In this document: positions 14,712-20,791 of the stretch, one piece after another | How the letters are laid out: each line of letters opens with the position of its first letter | Numbering within the stretch: position 1 is the stretch's first letter | NCBI GenBank assembly: GCA_031272575.1 | Contig: JAISTO010000049.1 | Location: 1-20,791, forward strand | Reading direction: 5' to 3' | Length of the DNA stretch: 20,791 nt | Source of the DNA: Treponema sp. | Lineage (GTDB): Bacteria; Spirochaetota; Spirochaetia; Treponematales; Breznakiellaceae | Made by a program: the position numbers and the translations under genes | The notes under the pieces: generated by a model | The model's database searches: none | Told to the model about the DNA's origin: nothing | What the model saw: only the letters and a program-made list of their open reading frames with translations

Positions 14712-15562
14712 CCGCCGCGCTCCTCAACGCCGCCGCCCCGCTGGTCCTTGCCAGCCTCGCGGCCTTCCTCTCTGACCTCTCCGGTGCGCTCGGCGTCTTC
14801 ATCGAGGGGGCGGTCATGCTCGGGGCGTTTTTCTCATGGGCCTTCGCGTACGGGACCGGCTCCGCGCCGGGGGGCATCCTGCTTGCCTGTGCGCTTTGCG
14901 CCGCCCTCGGATGGGGTCTCGCGCGCTTCACGAGGGCCGCCGGCGCGAACCCGTTCATCGCGGGGCTTGCCTTCAATGCCCTGGCGGCGGGCCTCACGGA
15001 GGCGCTCGCCGCGGCCTGCTTCGGCACGAGGGGCGTCCTGCGCGCCCCCCCGGTGACGGCAAGCCCCCTCCTCTTCGGGCTAAGCCCCTTCGCGTACCTT
15101 GCGGCGGCCTGCGCGGGGCTCGCGGCCTTTTTCGTCAGCAGGACGCGGGCCGGTCTCGCCCTCCGCGCGAGCGGCCTCTCGTTCGACGCGGCGCGTGAGC
15201 GGGGCCTCACCCCCTGGGCCTGGCGCGAAGGGGCCTGGGCCGCCGCCGCGCTGCTGGCCGCCCTCGCCGGCGCGGCCCTCACTTTTCGGGTCGGGGCCTA
15301 CACGCCGGGGAGCAGCGCGGGCCGCGGCTGGATAGCGCTCGCCGCCGTGTACCTCGGCGCGCCCTGGGGCCGGGGCTCCGCGGCCGCCCGCCTCTGGGCC
15401 TGCGTCCTCGCCGCGCTCCTCTTCAGCGCCGCCGAGCGCGCCGGCCTCGCCCTCCAGCGCTCCGGCCCCCTCCCCCCCACCGCCCTCGCCGCCCTCGCCC
15501 CCCTCGCGGCGCTGGGGCTGTATGTCACCTCGCTGGCTTTGGGGAAGGGGGATAGGGAGTAG
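14708..15562 (+). CDS. ABC transporter permease, nucleoside/BmpC (YufQ)-like
   Basis: 284 residues, about eight hydrophobic segments. The segment SGALGVFIEGAVMLGAFFS matches the SG-x-hydrophobic-(N)-IGIEG-x-M-x-GAF signature of YufQ-type permeases, and GANPFIAGLAFNALAAGLTE is another conserved block. It should pair with the preceding permease to form the membrane channel of a nucleoside or purine-type importer. The ATG overlaps the stop of the first permease by 4 nt. Ala and Leu make up close to half of the protein. The final residues GKGDRE and the TAG stop are read from a G-rich repeat (GGGGATAGGGAGTAG), so the natural end has been replaced or trimmed. Substrate unknown. Confidence 0.87.
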   Translation: MTAALLNAAAPLVLASLAAFLSDLSGALGVFIEGAVMLGAFFSWAFAYGTGSAPGGILLACALCAALGWGLARFTRAAGANPFIAGLAFNALAAGLTEALAAACFGTRGVLRAPPVTASPLLFGLSPFAYLAAACAGLAAFFVSRTRAGLALRASGLSFDAARERGLTPWAWREGAWAAAALLAALAGAALTFRVGAYTPGSSAGRGWIALAAVYLGAPWGRGSAAARLWACVLAALLFSAAERAGLALQRSGPLPPTALAALAPLAALGLYVTSLALGKGDRE

Positions 15563-15603
15563 GGGGCGCAGAGCGCTTGGGGAGTAGGGAGTGGGGAATT
15601 GGG
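15541..15603. repeat. G-rich GGGAGTAGGG repeat at the end of the second permease
   Basis: Runs of G separated by ATA, AGTA and AAT, with GCGCAGAGCGCT in the middle. The first 22 bases are the last codons and stop of the permease gene. The words are the same as at 13541-13584 and 20584-20621. The plus strand could form a G-quadruplex. No terminator hairpin with a T-tract is seen. Confidence 0.65.
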
Positions 15604-15801
15604 ACTTGAGCCCACTCCAAAAAGTCAGCAATTAAGTAAGTAAACGCGAATGAACGCTAATGTGGCGATATATCGCCCGAATTATCGCGAATAATTCTTA
15701 AAATTCGCGTTCATTCGGTAGCAACGAAGTTGCTGCTAATTCGCGGACCGCATTTATGCGGCAAATTCTTGAATTCCTGACTTTTCGGAGTAGACTCAAG
15801 T
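15604..15801. repeat. 198-bp inverted-repeat element with three internal palindromes
   Basis: Terminal arms 15604-15633 and 15772-15801 match as inverted repeats at 26 of 30 positions (ACTTGAG...ACTCC...AAAGTCAG...AATT). Inside are variants of the AATTCGCGTTCATT word in both orientations. There are three palindromes: GGCGATATATCGCC (15664-15677), AGCAAC-GAA-GTTGCT (15720-15734) and CCGCATTTATGCGG (15748-15761). The last two are missing from the related copy at 34-72. There is no reading frame. It fills most of the 311-base gap between the permease and yraN. It resembles a miniature non-autonomous element, but no transposase is present and no target duplication is evident. Confidence 0.75.
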
Positions 15802-15861
15802 TGCCGTTGCTAATGCAGGATATGCAGGGCAGGCGGTCTTTTTTCTTTTTTGACAATAGGG

Positions 15862-15867
15862 TATACT
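15862..15867 (+). promoter_or_regulatory. -10 box of yraN, likely leaderless
   Basis: TATACT at 15862-15867, then CCTCCC and the ATG at 15874, so the predicted transcript starts at the start codon. A TTGACA at 15850-15855 is too close to be its -35; the correct position 17 bases upstream is only a run of T. Confidence 0.5.
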
Positions 15868-15873
15868 CCTCCC

Positions 15874-16251
15874 ATGGCAAATGACCTTTCCGCGTGTCCG
15901 GGGCCGCGGCGGCCAGGGCCGCTGGGCGAAGACAGGGCGGCGGAGTTTCTCGAGGCGAAAGGGTATCGCATAGTGGCGCGGAACTTCCGGTGCAGACGGG
16001 GCGAGGTGGATATTATCGCGCTCGACGGGGACGTGCTCGTGTTTGTCGAGGTGAAGGCCTGGCGCCGCTACGGCTTCGATTCGCTTGAACATGCGGTAAA
16101 CATAAAGAAACAGCGCAAAATCATGCATACCGCGGAATTTTTTCTGTCCCACAGTCAAATATATGACTATAAGTCAATACGCTTTGATGTCATTTTTATT
16201 GGGACAGCGGAAATGACGCACCTCGTATCCGCGTTTGTGGCAGATGGGTAA
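15874..16251 (+). CDS. UPF0102 protein YraN
   Basis: 125 residues, the usual family length. The core GEVDIIALDGDVLVFVEVKAW gives the PD-(D/E)XK-like pattern G-E-x-D...E-V-K of an endonuclease fold, preceded by the family opening LGEDRAAEFLEAKGYRIVARNF. YraN proteins are often near rnhB or in recombination contexts, but their reaction is not established. The ATG at 15874 sits six bases after TATACT; an upstream in-frame start at 15850 lies across that box and adds no similarity. The C-terminal third (SHSQIYDYKSIRFDVIFIG) is typical, with the RFDVI strand. It is followed by a GC-rich stretch and then the tRNA promoter. Confidence 0.9.
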   Translation: MANDLSACPGPRRPGPLGEDRAAEFLEAKGYRIVARNFRCRRGEVDIIALDGDVLVFVEVKAWRRYGFDSLEHAVNIKKQRKIMHTAEFFLSHSQIYDYKSIRFDVIFIGTAEMTHLVSAFVADG

Positions 16252-16292
16252 GGGGCGGCGCGCCGCGGAGGGCGCGGCACACAGTACCCCAC

Positions 16293-16322
16293 TTGACAAA
16301 AAAAATCATTTTTTGCTATACT
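16293..16322 (+). promoter_or_regulatory. Promoter of the tRNA-Ala gene
   Basis: TTGACA at 16293-16298, 18-base A/T-rich spacer, TATACT at 16317-16322. The tRNA begins ten bases after the -10 box. This is the best sigma-70 match in the window and the only evident promoter for the genes from the tRNA to ftsH. Confidence 0.75.
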
Positions 16323-16331
16323 AACAGCATA

Positions 16332-16405
16332 GGGGCTGTAGCTCAGTTGGCTAGAGCGTTTGAATGGCATTCAAAAGGCCGCCGGTTCAATTCCGGCCAG
16401 CTCCA
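16332..16405 (+). tRNA. tRNA-Ala (anticodon GGC)
   Basis: A complete cloverleaf can be drawn. The acceptor stem GGGGCTG pairs with CAGCTCC and includes the G3-U70 wobble that marks alanine tRNAs. The D arm is GCTCAGTTGGCTAGAGC. The anticodon stem-loop TTTGA-ATGGCAT-TCAAA shows anticodon GGC, reading GCC and GCU. A 5-base variable loop and the T arm GCCGGTTCAATTCCGGC follow. Discriminator base is A; CCA is not encoded. The anticodon stem is unusually A/T-rich beside the other stems. Confidence 0.96.
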
Positions 16406-16425
16406 ATGCACGGTAAGGAGACATA

Positions 16426-17277
16426 ATGAAGAAACGAGTCTTTGCGGCAGCGGGGGCGCTGCTTTGCGGCGTCCTCTGGGCGCAGATTCCCGGGGGGCAG
16501 GGGTTTCCGGGGTCAGGCGGCCTGCCCGGGGGCGGCATTCCGGGGATGGGCGGCATTCCCGGGGCGGCAGGCGGCGCGGAGGCAGCGGAAGCCCGCATCC
16601 ACAGCGACATGGCTATGATGAAACTGGACGGCCTTATCCCGCTGCGCTTCGGAAACGCGCTCGACGGCAGCGCCATACCCGGCGCGTCGGTCGAGATCGT
16701 CGGGGTGGGCACTTTTTTCACCGACGCCCGCGGCATAGCCGCCTTCCCGGTGCAGCCGGACGGCGCCTATCAACTCATCTTTACCAAACAGGGGTTCATT
16801 CAAACCCCCCTCGACTTCAAAATTCAGACGGGGCAGGTCATCTTCAACTGGTTCTCGATCTCCCCCGGGCTCCTCGGCGACTACCGCTTCGTCCTCAACT
16901 GGGGCGACAAGCCAAAAGACCTCGACATACACCTGGAAAAGGCCGGGGGCTATCACATTTCCTACCAAAATATGCGCGAATACTCGGACGAGGAGGCGAA
17001 ACTCGACCGGGACGACCGGGACTCCTACGGCCCGGAAACGGTTACCCTGGCAAAACTCGAGGCAAAGGCGGTCTATCACCTTTACATAGTCGATTACACG
17101 AACAGCGGCAAGCGCAACTCGACCGCGCTCTCCGAGTCGGGCGCCACGGTGCTCGTGTATAACCAGAACCGGCTGCTCCGCGCGTTCCGCGTGCCGCAGG
17201 GCAAGGGTTTCCGCTGGAATGTGTGCAAGATCGAGCGGGGCGCGGTCGTCCCCGTCAACACGGTGACCGGTCAATAA
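16426..17277 (+). CDS. Secreted protein with YfaP/DUF2135-like domain
   Basis: 283 residues. A Sec signal peptide (MKKRVFAAAGALLCGVLWAQ, cleavage likely after residue 19) leads to a Gly/Pro-rich linker (about 21-50, with repeated GGIPG). A carboxypeptidase-regulatory-like beta fold (IPGASVEIVGVGTFFTDARG) follows. The C-terminal half, FVLNWGDKPKDLDIHL...LDRDDRDSYGPETVTL, matches the pattern of YfaP/DUF2135 domains. There is no lipobox, so it is probably periplasmic or exported. AAGGAG seven bases before the ATG is a clear Shine-Dalgarno. The gene begins 20 nt after the tRNA and overlaps ftsH by one base (TAATG), so it is likely transcribed from the tRNA promoter with ftsH. Function unknown; the domain assignment is from remembered motifs. 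Confidence 0.75.
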   Translation: MKKRVFAAAGALLCGVLWAQIPGGQGFPGSGGLPGGGIPGMGGIPGAAGGAEAAEARIHSDMAMMKLDGLIPLRFGNALDGSAIPGASVEIVGVGTFFTDARGIAAFPVQPDGAYQLIFTKQGFIQTPLDFKIQTGQVIFNWFSISPGLLGDYRFVLNWGDKPKDLDIHLEKAGGYHISYQNMREYSDEEAKLDRDDRDSYGPETVTLAKLEAKAVYHLYIVDYTNSGKRNSTALSESGATVLVYNQNRLLRAFRVPQGKGFRWNVCKIERGAVVPVNTVTGQ

Positions 17278-19247
17278 TGAGCGAGCAAAGGGCAGGCGGC
17301 CCGAACAAACCGCAGTTCCCCTTCGGGGGGGGCAAGGGGCCGAATCTCTCCGGGTGGAAGCCGCCCGGGGGCTGGCGCTTCACTATCCTCTATATCGTCA
17401 TCCTCATCGCGGCGCTGTCCTTTTTCAACAACCTCACGTCGCGGGCGGCAAGCCCGATCATCCCCCTTTCCGAATTCAGGACGAAGATCGAGCAGGGCGC
17501 GATAAACGATGTGGACATCACCGAATCGTACTTCATCGGGCGCACTATCGTGGCCAGGGCACAGCAGGACCCCTCCGCGCTCTCCCGTGTGCCCGCGTGG
17601 CTTCGGCCCTTCGTCAGTATGCGGCAGGCGGCGGGCGCGAACGAGGTAAAAAATGAATGGCGCAGCGCCGCCATCCTTACCGAGGGCTTCATCGAATTCC
17701 TCAACGAACAAAAGGTCACCTACCGCATGGTGCCAAAAAGCCCCCTTATCAGCGTACTGCTCGGCTGGGTCGTGCCTATCCTCTTTTTCTTTTTCCTTTG
17801 GCGGGTGTTGATGCGGCGCATGGGCTCGCTCGGGGGGGTGCTCTCCGTGGGGCAGAGCAAGGCCGTCATCGTGGCCGAGGGGGGCATAAAGACGCGCTTT
17901 GCGGATGTGGCCGGGGTCGACGAGGCCAAAGAAGAGTTAATGGAGGTGGTCGACTTCCTCAAGGCCCCCAAAAAGTACACGGATATCGGGGGGAAGATAC
18001 CGCGGGGGGTGCTCCTCGTGGGGCCGCCGGGCACCGGCAAGACGCTCCTGGCGCGGGCCGTGGCGGGCGAGGCCGGGGTCTCCTTCTTCCGCATATCCGG
18101 CGCCGAGTTCGTCGAGATGTTCGTCGGGGTGGGGGCCGCCCGCGTCCGCGACCTCTTCAAGCAGGCCCGCGAGCGGGGCCGGTGCATCATCTTTATTGAC
18201 GAATTGGACGCTATCGGCAAGAGCCGCCTCAACTCGATTGCGGGCGGCAACGACGAGCGGGAGCAGACCCTCAACCAACTGCTCGTCGAGATGGACGGCT
18301 TCGACGCGGCCGCAGGCATCATCGTGCTGGCGGCCACCAACCGCCCGGACGTGCTCGACCCGGCGCTCCTGCGGCCCGGCCGCTTCGACCGGCAGGTGCT
18401 CGTCGACCGCCCCGACCTGAAGGGCCGCGAGGCGATACTCCGCATTCACGCGAAGCCGGTCAAACTGGACGCGGCGGTAGACCTGCACGGCATCGCCAAG
18501 ATGACGTCCGGCTTCTCCGGCGCGGACCTGGCCAACATCGTCAACGAGGCCGCGCTGCTTGCGGTGCGGGGCGGGCGCAAAGAGGCCGGCCAGAAGGACT
18601 TCGAGGAGGCCATCGAAAAAACGCTGGCCGGTTTACAGAAGAAGACCCGCGTCCTCAAAGAGGAGGAGCGCCGGCTCACGGCCTACCACGAGGCGGGACA
18701 CGCCCTCGTCGCGGCCTTCACTCCCAACTCCGACCCAGTGCAAAAAATCTCCATTATTCCGCGGGGCTTCGCGCTCGGCTACACCATGCAGATGCCCCTC
18801 GAAGACCGCTACATGATCACCCAGTCCGACCTCCTCGGCCGCATCGACGTGCTTCTGGGAGGCCGCGCCGCGGAGGAACTGGTCTCCGGCGAGTACTCGA
18901 CCGGCGCGGCCAACGACCTCACCAAGGCCACGGACATCGCCCGCAAGATGATCACCGATTACGGCATGAGCGAGCGCTTCCGCAACGTGGCGCTGACGCG
19001 CCGGGGCGCGGGCAGCATAGGCCGCGAACAGCAGCAGAGCCAGGAGCCGGTCTTCCAGCGCGAGTACGCGGAAAGCACCCAGCAGTATGTTGACGAAGAA
19101 ATGGCGCGGATCATGGAGCGGGAACTCGCCAAGGCGCAGGCTATCCTCGCGAAGCACCGCGCGGTACTCGACAAAACCGCGCTCCTGCTCCTCGACAAAG
19201 AGACGATCGACGAAAAGGAATTCAAGGCCATTCTGGCGGAGGAATAA
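17277..19247 (+). CDS. ftsH: ATP-dependent zinc metalloprotease FtsH
   Basis: 656 residues from the ATG at 17277. A Gly/Pro-rich N-terminus is followed by TM1 (about 33-52), a periplasmic segment of about 105 residues, longer than in E. coli, and TM2 (about 158-178). The AAA domain has Walker A GPPGTGKT (249-256), the pore loop FVGVG, Walker B with D308/E309 (IIFIDELDAIG) and the arginine-finger region ATNRPDVLDPALLRPGRFDR (353-372). The protease has HEAGH (471-475) and the third zinc ligand D547 in AANDLTKAT. FtsH degrades membrane and regulatory proteins. The start overlaps the stop of the secreted protein gene by one base; a longer in-frame start inside that gene is rejected. Downstream is repeat-rich DNA without a clear terminator. 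Confidence 0.97.
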   Translation: MSEQRAGGPNKPQFPFGGGKGPNLSGWKPPGGWRFTILYIVILIAALSFFNNLTSRAASPIIPLSEFRTKIEQGAINDVDITESYFIGRTIVARAQQDPSALSRVPAWLRPFVSMRQAAGANEVKNEWRSAAILTEGFIEFLNEQKVTYRMVPKSPLISVLLGWVVPILFFFFLWRVLMRRMGSLGGVLSVGQSKAVIVAEGGIKTRFADVAGVDEAKEELMEVVDFLKAPKKYTDIGGKIPRGVLLVGPPGTGKTLLARAVAGEAGVSFFRISGAEFVEMFVGVGAARVRDLFKQARERGRCIIFIDELDAIGKSRLNSIAGGNDEREQTLNQLLVEMDGFDAAAGIIVLAATNRPDVLDPALLRPGRFDRQVLVDRPDLKGREAILRIHAKPVKLDAAVDLHGIAKMTSGFSGADLANIVNEAALLAVRGGRKEAGQKDFEEAIEKTLAGLQKKTRVLKEEERRLTAYHEAGHALVAAFTPNSDPVQKISIIPRGFALGYTMQMPLEDRYMITQSDLLGRIDVLLGGRAAEELVSGEYSTGAANDLTKATDIARKMITDYGMSERFRNVALTRRGAGSIGREQQQSQEPVFQREYAESTQQYVDEEMARIMERELAKAQAILAKHRAVLDKTALLLLDKETIDEKEFKAILAEE

Positions 19248-19285
19248 GTAACACCAGATTGGATATCTTTGCCTACTAACGACAA

Positions 19286-19327
19286 GTTCGTGTGGTTGCG
19301 GCAACTATGTTGCCGTTGAGGTTCGTG
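19286..19327. repeat. Palindromic insert flanked by GTTCGTG direct repeats
   Basis: GTTCGTG occurs at 19286-19292 and again at 19321-19327. The 28 bases between contain CGGCAACTATGTTGCCG (19299-19315), a 7-bp stem with loop TAT and the GCAAC-NNN-GTTGC core. The rest of 19248-19437 is AT-rich and without a gene. Confidence 0.55.
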
Positions 19328-19402
19328 GTTTTTTCTTAAAAATCTTGTTGATTTGATGCTTATCATTGTTGAATTTTAAATTACTGCTTCGCACCACCGC
19401 CC

Positions 19403-19431
19403 TTGCGTTACCCGCCCCACTCCGCTATACT
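19403..19431 (+). promoter_or_regulatory. Promoter of the AAA-ATPase-like gene
   Basis: TTGCGT (19403-19408), 17-base spacer, TATACT (19426-19431), then CTCTCC and ATG at 19438. The -35 matches only TTG plus spacing, but the -10 and its distance to the start codon copy the layout seen before yraN. Confidence 0.5.
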
Positions 19432-19437
19432 CTCTCC

Positions 19438-20607
19438 ATGGACTTTTCACGAAAACTGCCCATCGGTATTCAGGACTTTGAAAAACTCCGTACCAATGGG
19501 TTTTTGTATGTTGACAAGACCGAGTACCTCTATCGTCTTGTAAATGAGGGGACGGTCTACTTCCTCGGCCGGCCGCGGCGCTTCGGTAAGAGCCTTCTGC
19601 TCTCGACGCTCAAGGCTTACTTCGAGGGAAAACGGGATCTCTTTACGGGGCTCGCCATCGAAAAACTCGAGCGGAACTGGACGCCGCGTCCGGTCATCCA
19701 CATCGACTTCAATTTCGGCACATTTACCGATTTCGCGGGCTTCCTGGCCGGCCTTGATGATATGCTGCGCCAGATCGAAGAGAAGTGGGGCGGCAATGCA
19801 GGCGATGTCACTCCCGCAGGCCGGTTTTTTAGCGTCATCCGCAGGGCCGTGGAGCAGTGCGGGCAGAAGGCCGTCTTGCTCATCGACGAGTACGACAAGC
19901 CCCTGCTGGCCCACATCGAATCCGGCCAGGTGCAGGAGGACATCCGCGCCGCACTCAAATCCTTCTACGGGGTCTTGAAGAGCGCGGACCCTTACCTGCA
20001 GTTTGTGCTCCTTACCGGCGTTACCAAGTTCTCGCAGGTGAGTGTCTTTAGCGACCTCAACCAACTGTGGGATATCTCCCTGGAAAAAGCCTACGCGGGG
20101 CTCTGCGGCATCACCGAGGAGGAACTGACCACTCTGTTCGATCCGGAACTGCGCGCTTTAGGCGAAGAGCAGCATTTGACCTACGAGGAGACCCTCGCGG
20201 AAATGCGCGCCAGTTACAACGGCTACTGCTTTGCCCTGGGGGCGCCAACGGTGTACAACCCCTTCAGTGTCCTGCGCACACTGGCAAGCCGCAGTTTCCG
20301 CTACTACTGGTACCAGACCGGCACCCCGACCTTCCTGGTTAAGATGATTCGTGAGCAGAGCATCGACATCACCACGTTCGTGTCAGGGATCACGCTTGAG
20401 TGCGAGCGCCTCACCGATTACCGCTTCAGCGGCGGCAGCCCGATACCGGTGCTCTACCAGGCGGGCTACCTCACGATCAAGGGCGAGGATGACCGGGCGG
20501 GGCTCTACACTCTGGGCTTCCCCAACGGCGAGGTCAAGTACGGGTTCTTGCGGCAACTGCTGCTGGACTGCCTGCCCCCAAATGGGGAAGTGGGGAATAG
20601 GGAGTAG
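19438..20607 (+). CDS. AAA-ATPase-like/PD-(D/E)XK nuclease family protein, C-terminally truncated
   Basis: 389 residues; full members of this family (AAA-ATPase_like with a C-terminal PDDEXK_9 domain) are about 500-570. It opens with the typical LPIGIQDFEKLR...FLYVDKTEYLYRLV. The nucleotide-binding loop is GRPRRFGKS (44-52) and Walker B is AVLLIDEYDKPLL (D150, E151, D153). The ATPase part is complete to LGFPNGEVKYGFL. The nuclease domain that should follow is absent: the frame enters a G-rich repeat, adds about nine odd residues ending GNRE, and stops. The family is abundant in Treponema and other anaerobes; its role is unknown, with guesses about defence or mobile DNA. The start is placed at 19438, after TATACT-CTCTCC. 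Likely a degraded gene. Confidence 0.85.
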   Translation: MDFSRKLPIGIQDFEKLRTNGFLYVDKTEYLYRLVNEGTVYFLGRPRRFGKSLLLSTLKAYFEGKRDLFTGLAIEKLERNWTPRPVIHIDFNFGTFTDFAGFLAGLDDMLRQIEEKWGGNAGDVTPAGRFFSVIRRAVEQCGQKAVLLIDEYDKPLLAHIESGQVQEDIRAALKSFYGVLKSADPYLQFVLLTGVTKFSQVSVFSDLNQLWDISLEKAYAGLCGITEEELTTLFDPELRALGEEQHLTYEETLAEMRASYNGYCFALGAPTVYNPFSVLRTLASRSFRYYWYQTGTPTFLVKMIREQSIDITTFVSGITLECERLTDYRFSGGSPIPVLYQAGYLTIKGEDDRAGLYTLGFPNGEVKYGFLRQLLLDCLPPNGEVGNRE

Positions 20608-20621
20608 GGAGTGGGGGGGGG
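20584..20621. repeat. G-rich GGGAGTAGGG repeat interrupting the ATPase gene
   Basis: G-tracts separated by AATA, AGTA and AGT end in a nine-G run. The first half supplies the last residues and TAG stop of the truncated ATPase gene. The words match 13541-13584 and 15541-15603, and four G-tracts could form a quadruplex on the plus strand. Confidence 0.65.
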
Positions 20622-20672
20622 CGCGGCGCGTAGGCGCGGGGTGAGGGGGAGTGAGCGAAGGGCGAGGCGTGA

Positions 20673-20791
20673 ACGGTGGACGGTGGAAAGTGGTGGACGC
20701 AGTTCGCGAGTCTCTGCTACTACCGGCATGCTGGTAGTACCACGAAAGACTTTCGCACAACTCCCTCTACCGTCCACCGTCCACTTTCCAC
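20673..20791. repeat. Inverted-repeat element with GGTGGACGGTGGA arms, running to the window end
   Basis: The left arm (20673-20693) and right arm (20769-20791) carry the words ACGGTGGACGGTGGA and AAAGTGG in inverse orientation. Between them are the near-perfect palindrome at 20718-20739 (TACTACCGGC / GCTGGTAGTA with one G-T pair) and the small hairpin GAAAG-A-CTTTC. The element is at the edge, so its full extent is unknown. The bases between 20622 and 20672 are GC-rich and show no gene. Confidence 0.6.

Noticed and set aside
15850..15855. TTGACA before yraN taken as a -35 box
   Set aside because: It is only six bases from TATACT, too near to work as its -35, and no other -10 lies at 16-18 bases.
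17223..17276. Longer FtsH N-terminus starting inside the secreted protein gene
   Set aside because: The extra 18 residues are an out-of-frame reading of the upstream gene's conserved end; the ATG at 17277 overlapping the stop is the better start.

Overview
The window reads as a stretch of chromosome from a GC-rich bacterium, most likely a spirochaete of the Treponema group. This is a judgement from recalled gene content and order: a sigma-70/primase block with MltG upstream and a C4 zinc-ribbon coiled-coil protein downstream, a CdaA/YbbR/AcpS/DUF2225 string, a Bmp-type nucleoside permease pair, and an AAA-ATPase-like/PD-(D/E)XK family protein. No 16S rRNA or other decisive marker is present. 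Genes are GC-rich and tightly packed. The spacers are either AT-rich or made of G-rich and C-rich repeats.

Layout: 1-350 holds only repeats. A YkgJ-type CxxCxxCC protein (minus) is divergent from larC-larB-feoA-feoB (plus), four genes chained by 4-nt ATGA overlaps. They join nickel-pincer cofactor synthesis to ferrous iron uptake and end in a long hairpin at 5191-5219. On the minus strand follows mltG-dnaG-rpoD-zinc-ribbon protein (10766 down to 5229), a variant of the macromolecular-synthesis operon. Divergent from it, a 29-residue bS22/mS38-like ribosomal protein gene leads cdaA-ybbR-acpS-DUF2225. After a repeat cluster come two ABC permease genes, a second repeat cluster (15541-15801), yraN, tRNA-Ala(GGC), a secreted YfaP-like protein, ftsH, and an AAA-ATPase-like gene cut short by a G-rich repeat. 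The last 180 bases are repeats.

Two themes go beyond routine annotation. First, the spacers carry several inverted-repeat families, each loaded with small palindromes. In one family a copy without the palindromes (about 34-72) lines up with a loaded copy (about 15701-15770), so the palindromes look like insertions. The core GCAACTTCGTTGC recurs in two unrelated host repeats. Related G-rich or hairpin elements have invaded gene 3' ends, where they give the first permease a repeat-derived tail and supply stop codons to the second permease and the truncated ATPase. Second, several first genes have a -10 box six bases before the start codon, with a pyrimidine-rich spacer and no Shine-Dalgarno sequence, which suggests leaderless mRNAs. 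Internal and ribosomal genes have ordinary Shine-Dalgarno sites or overlapping starts.
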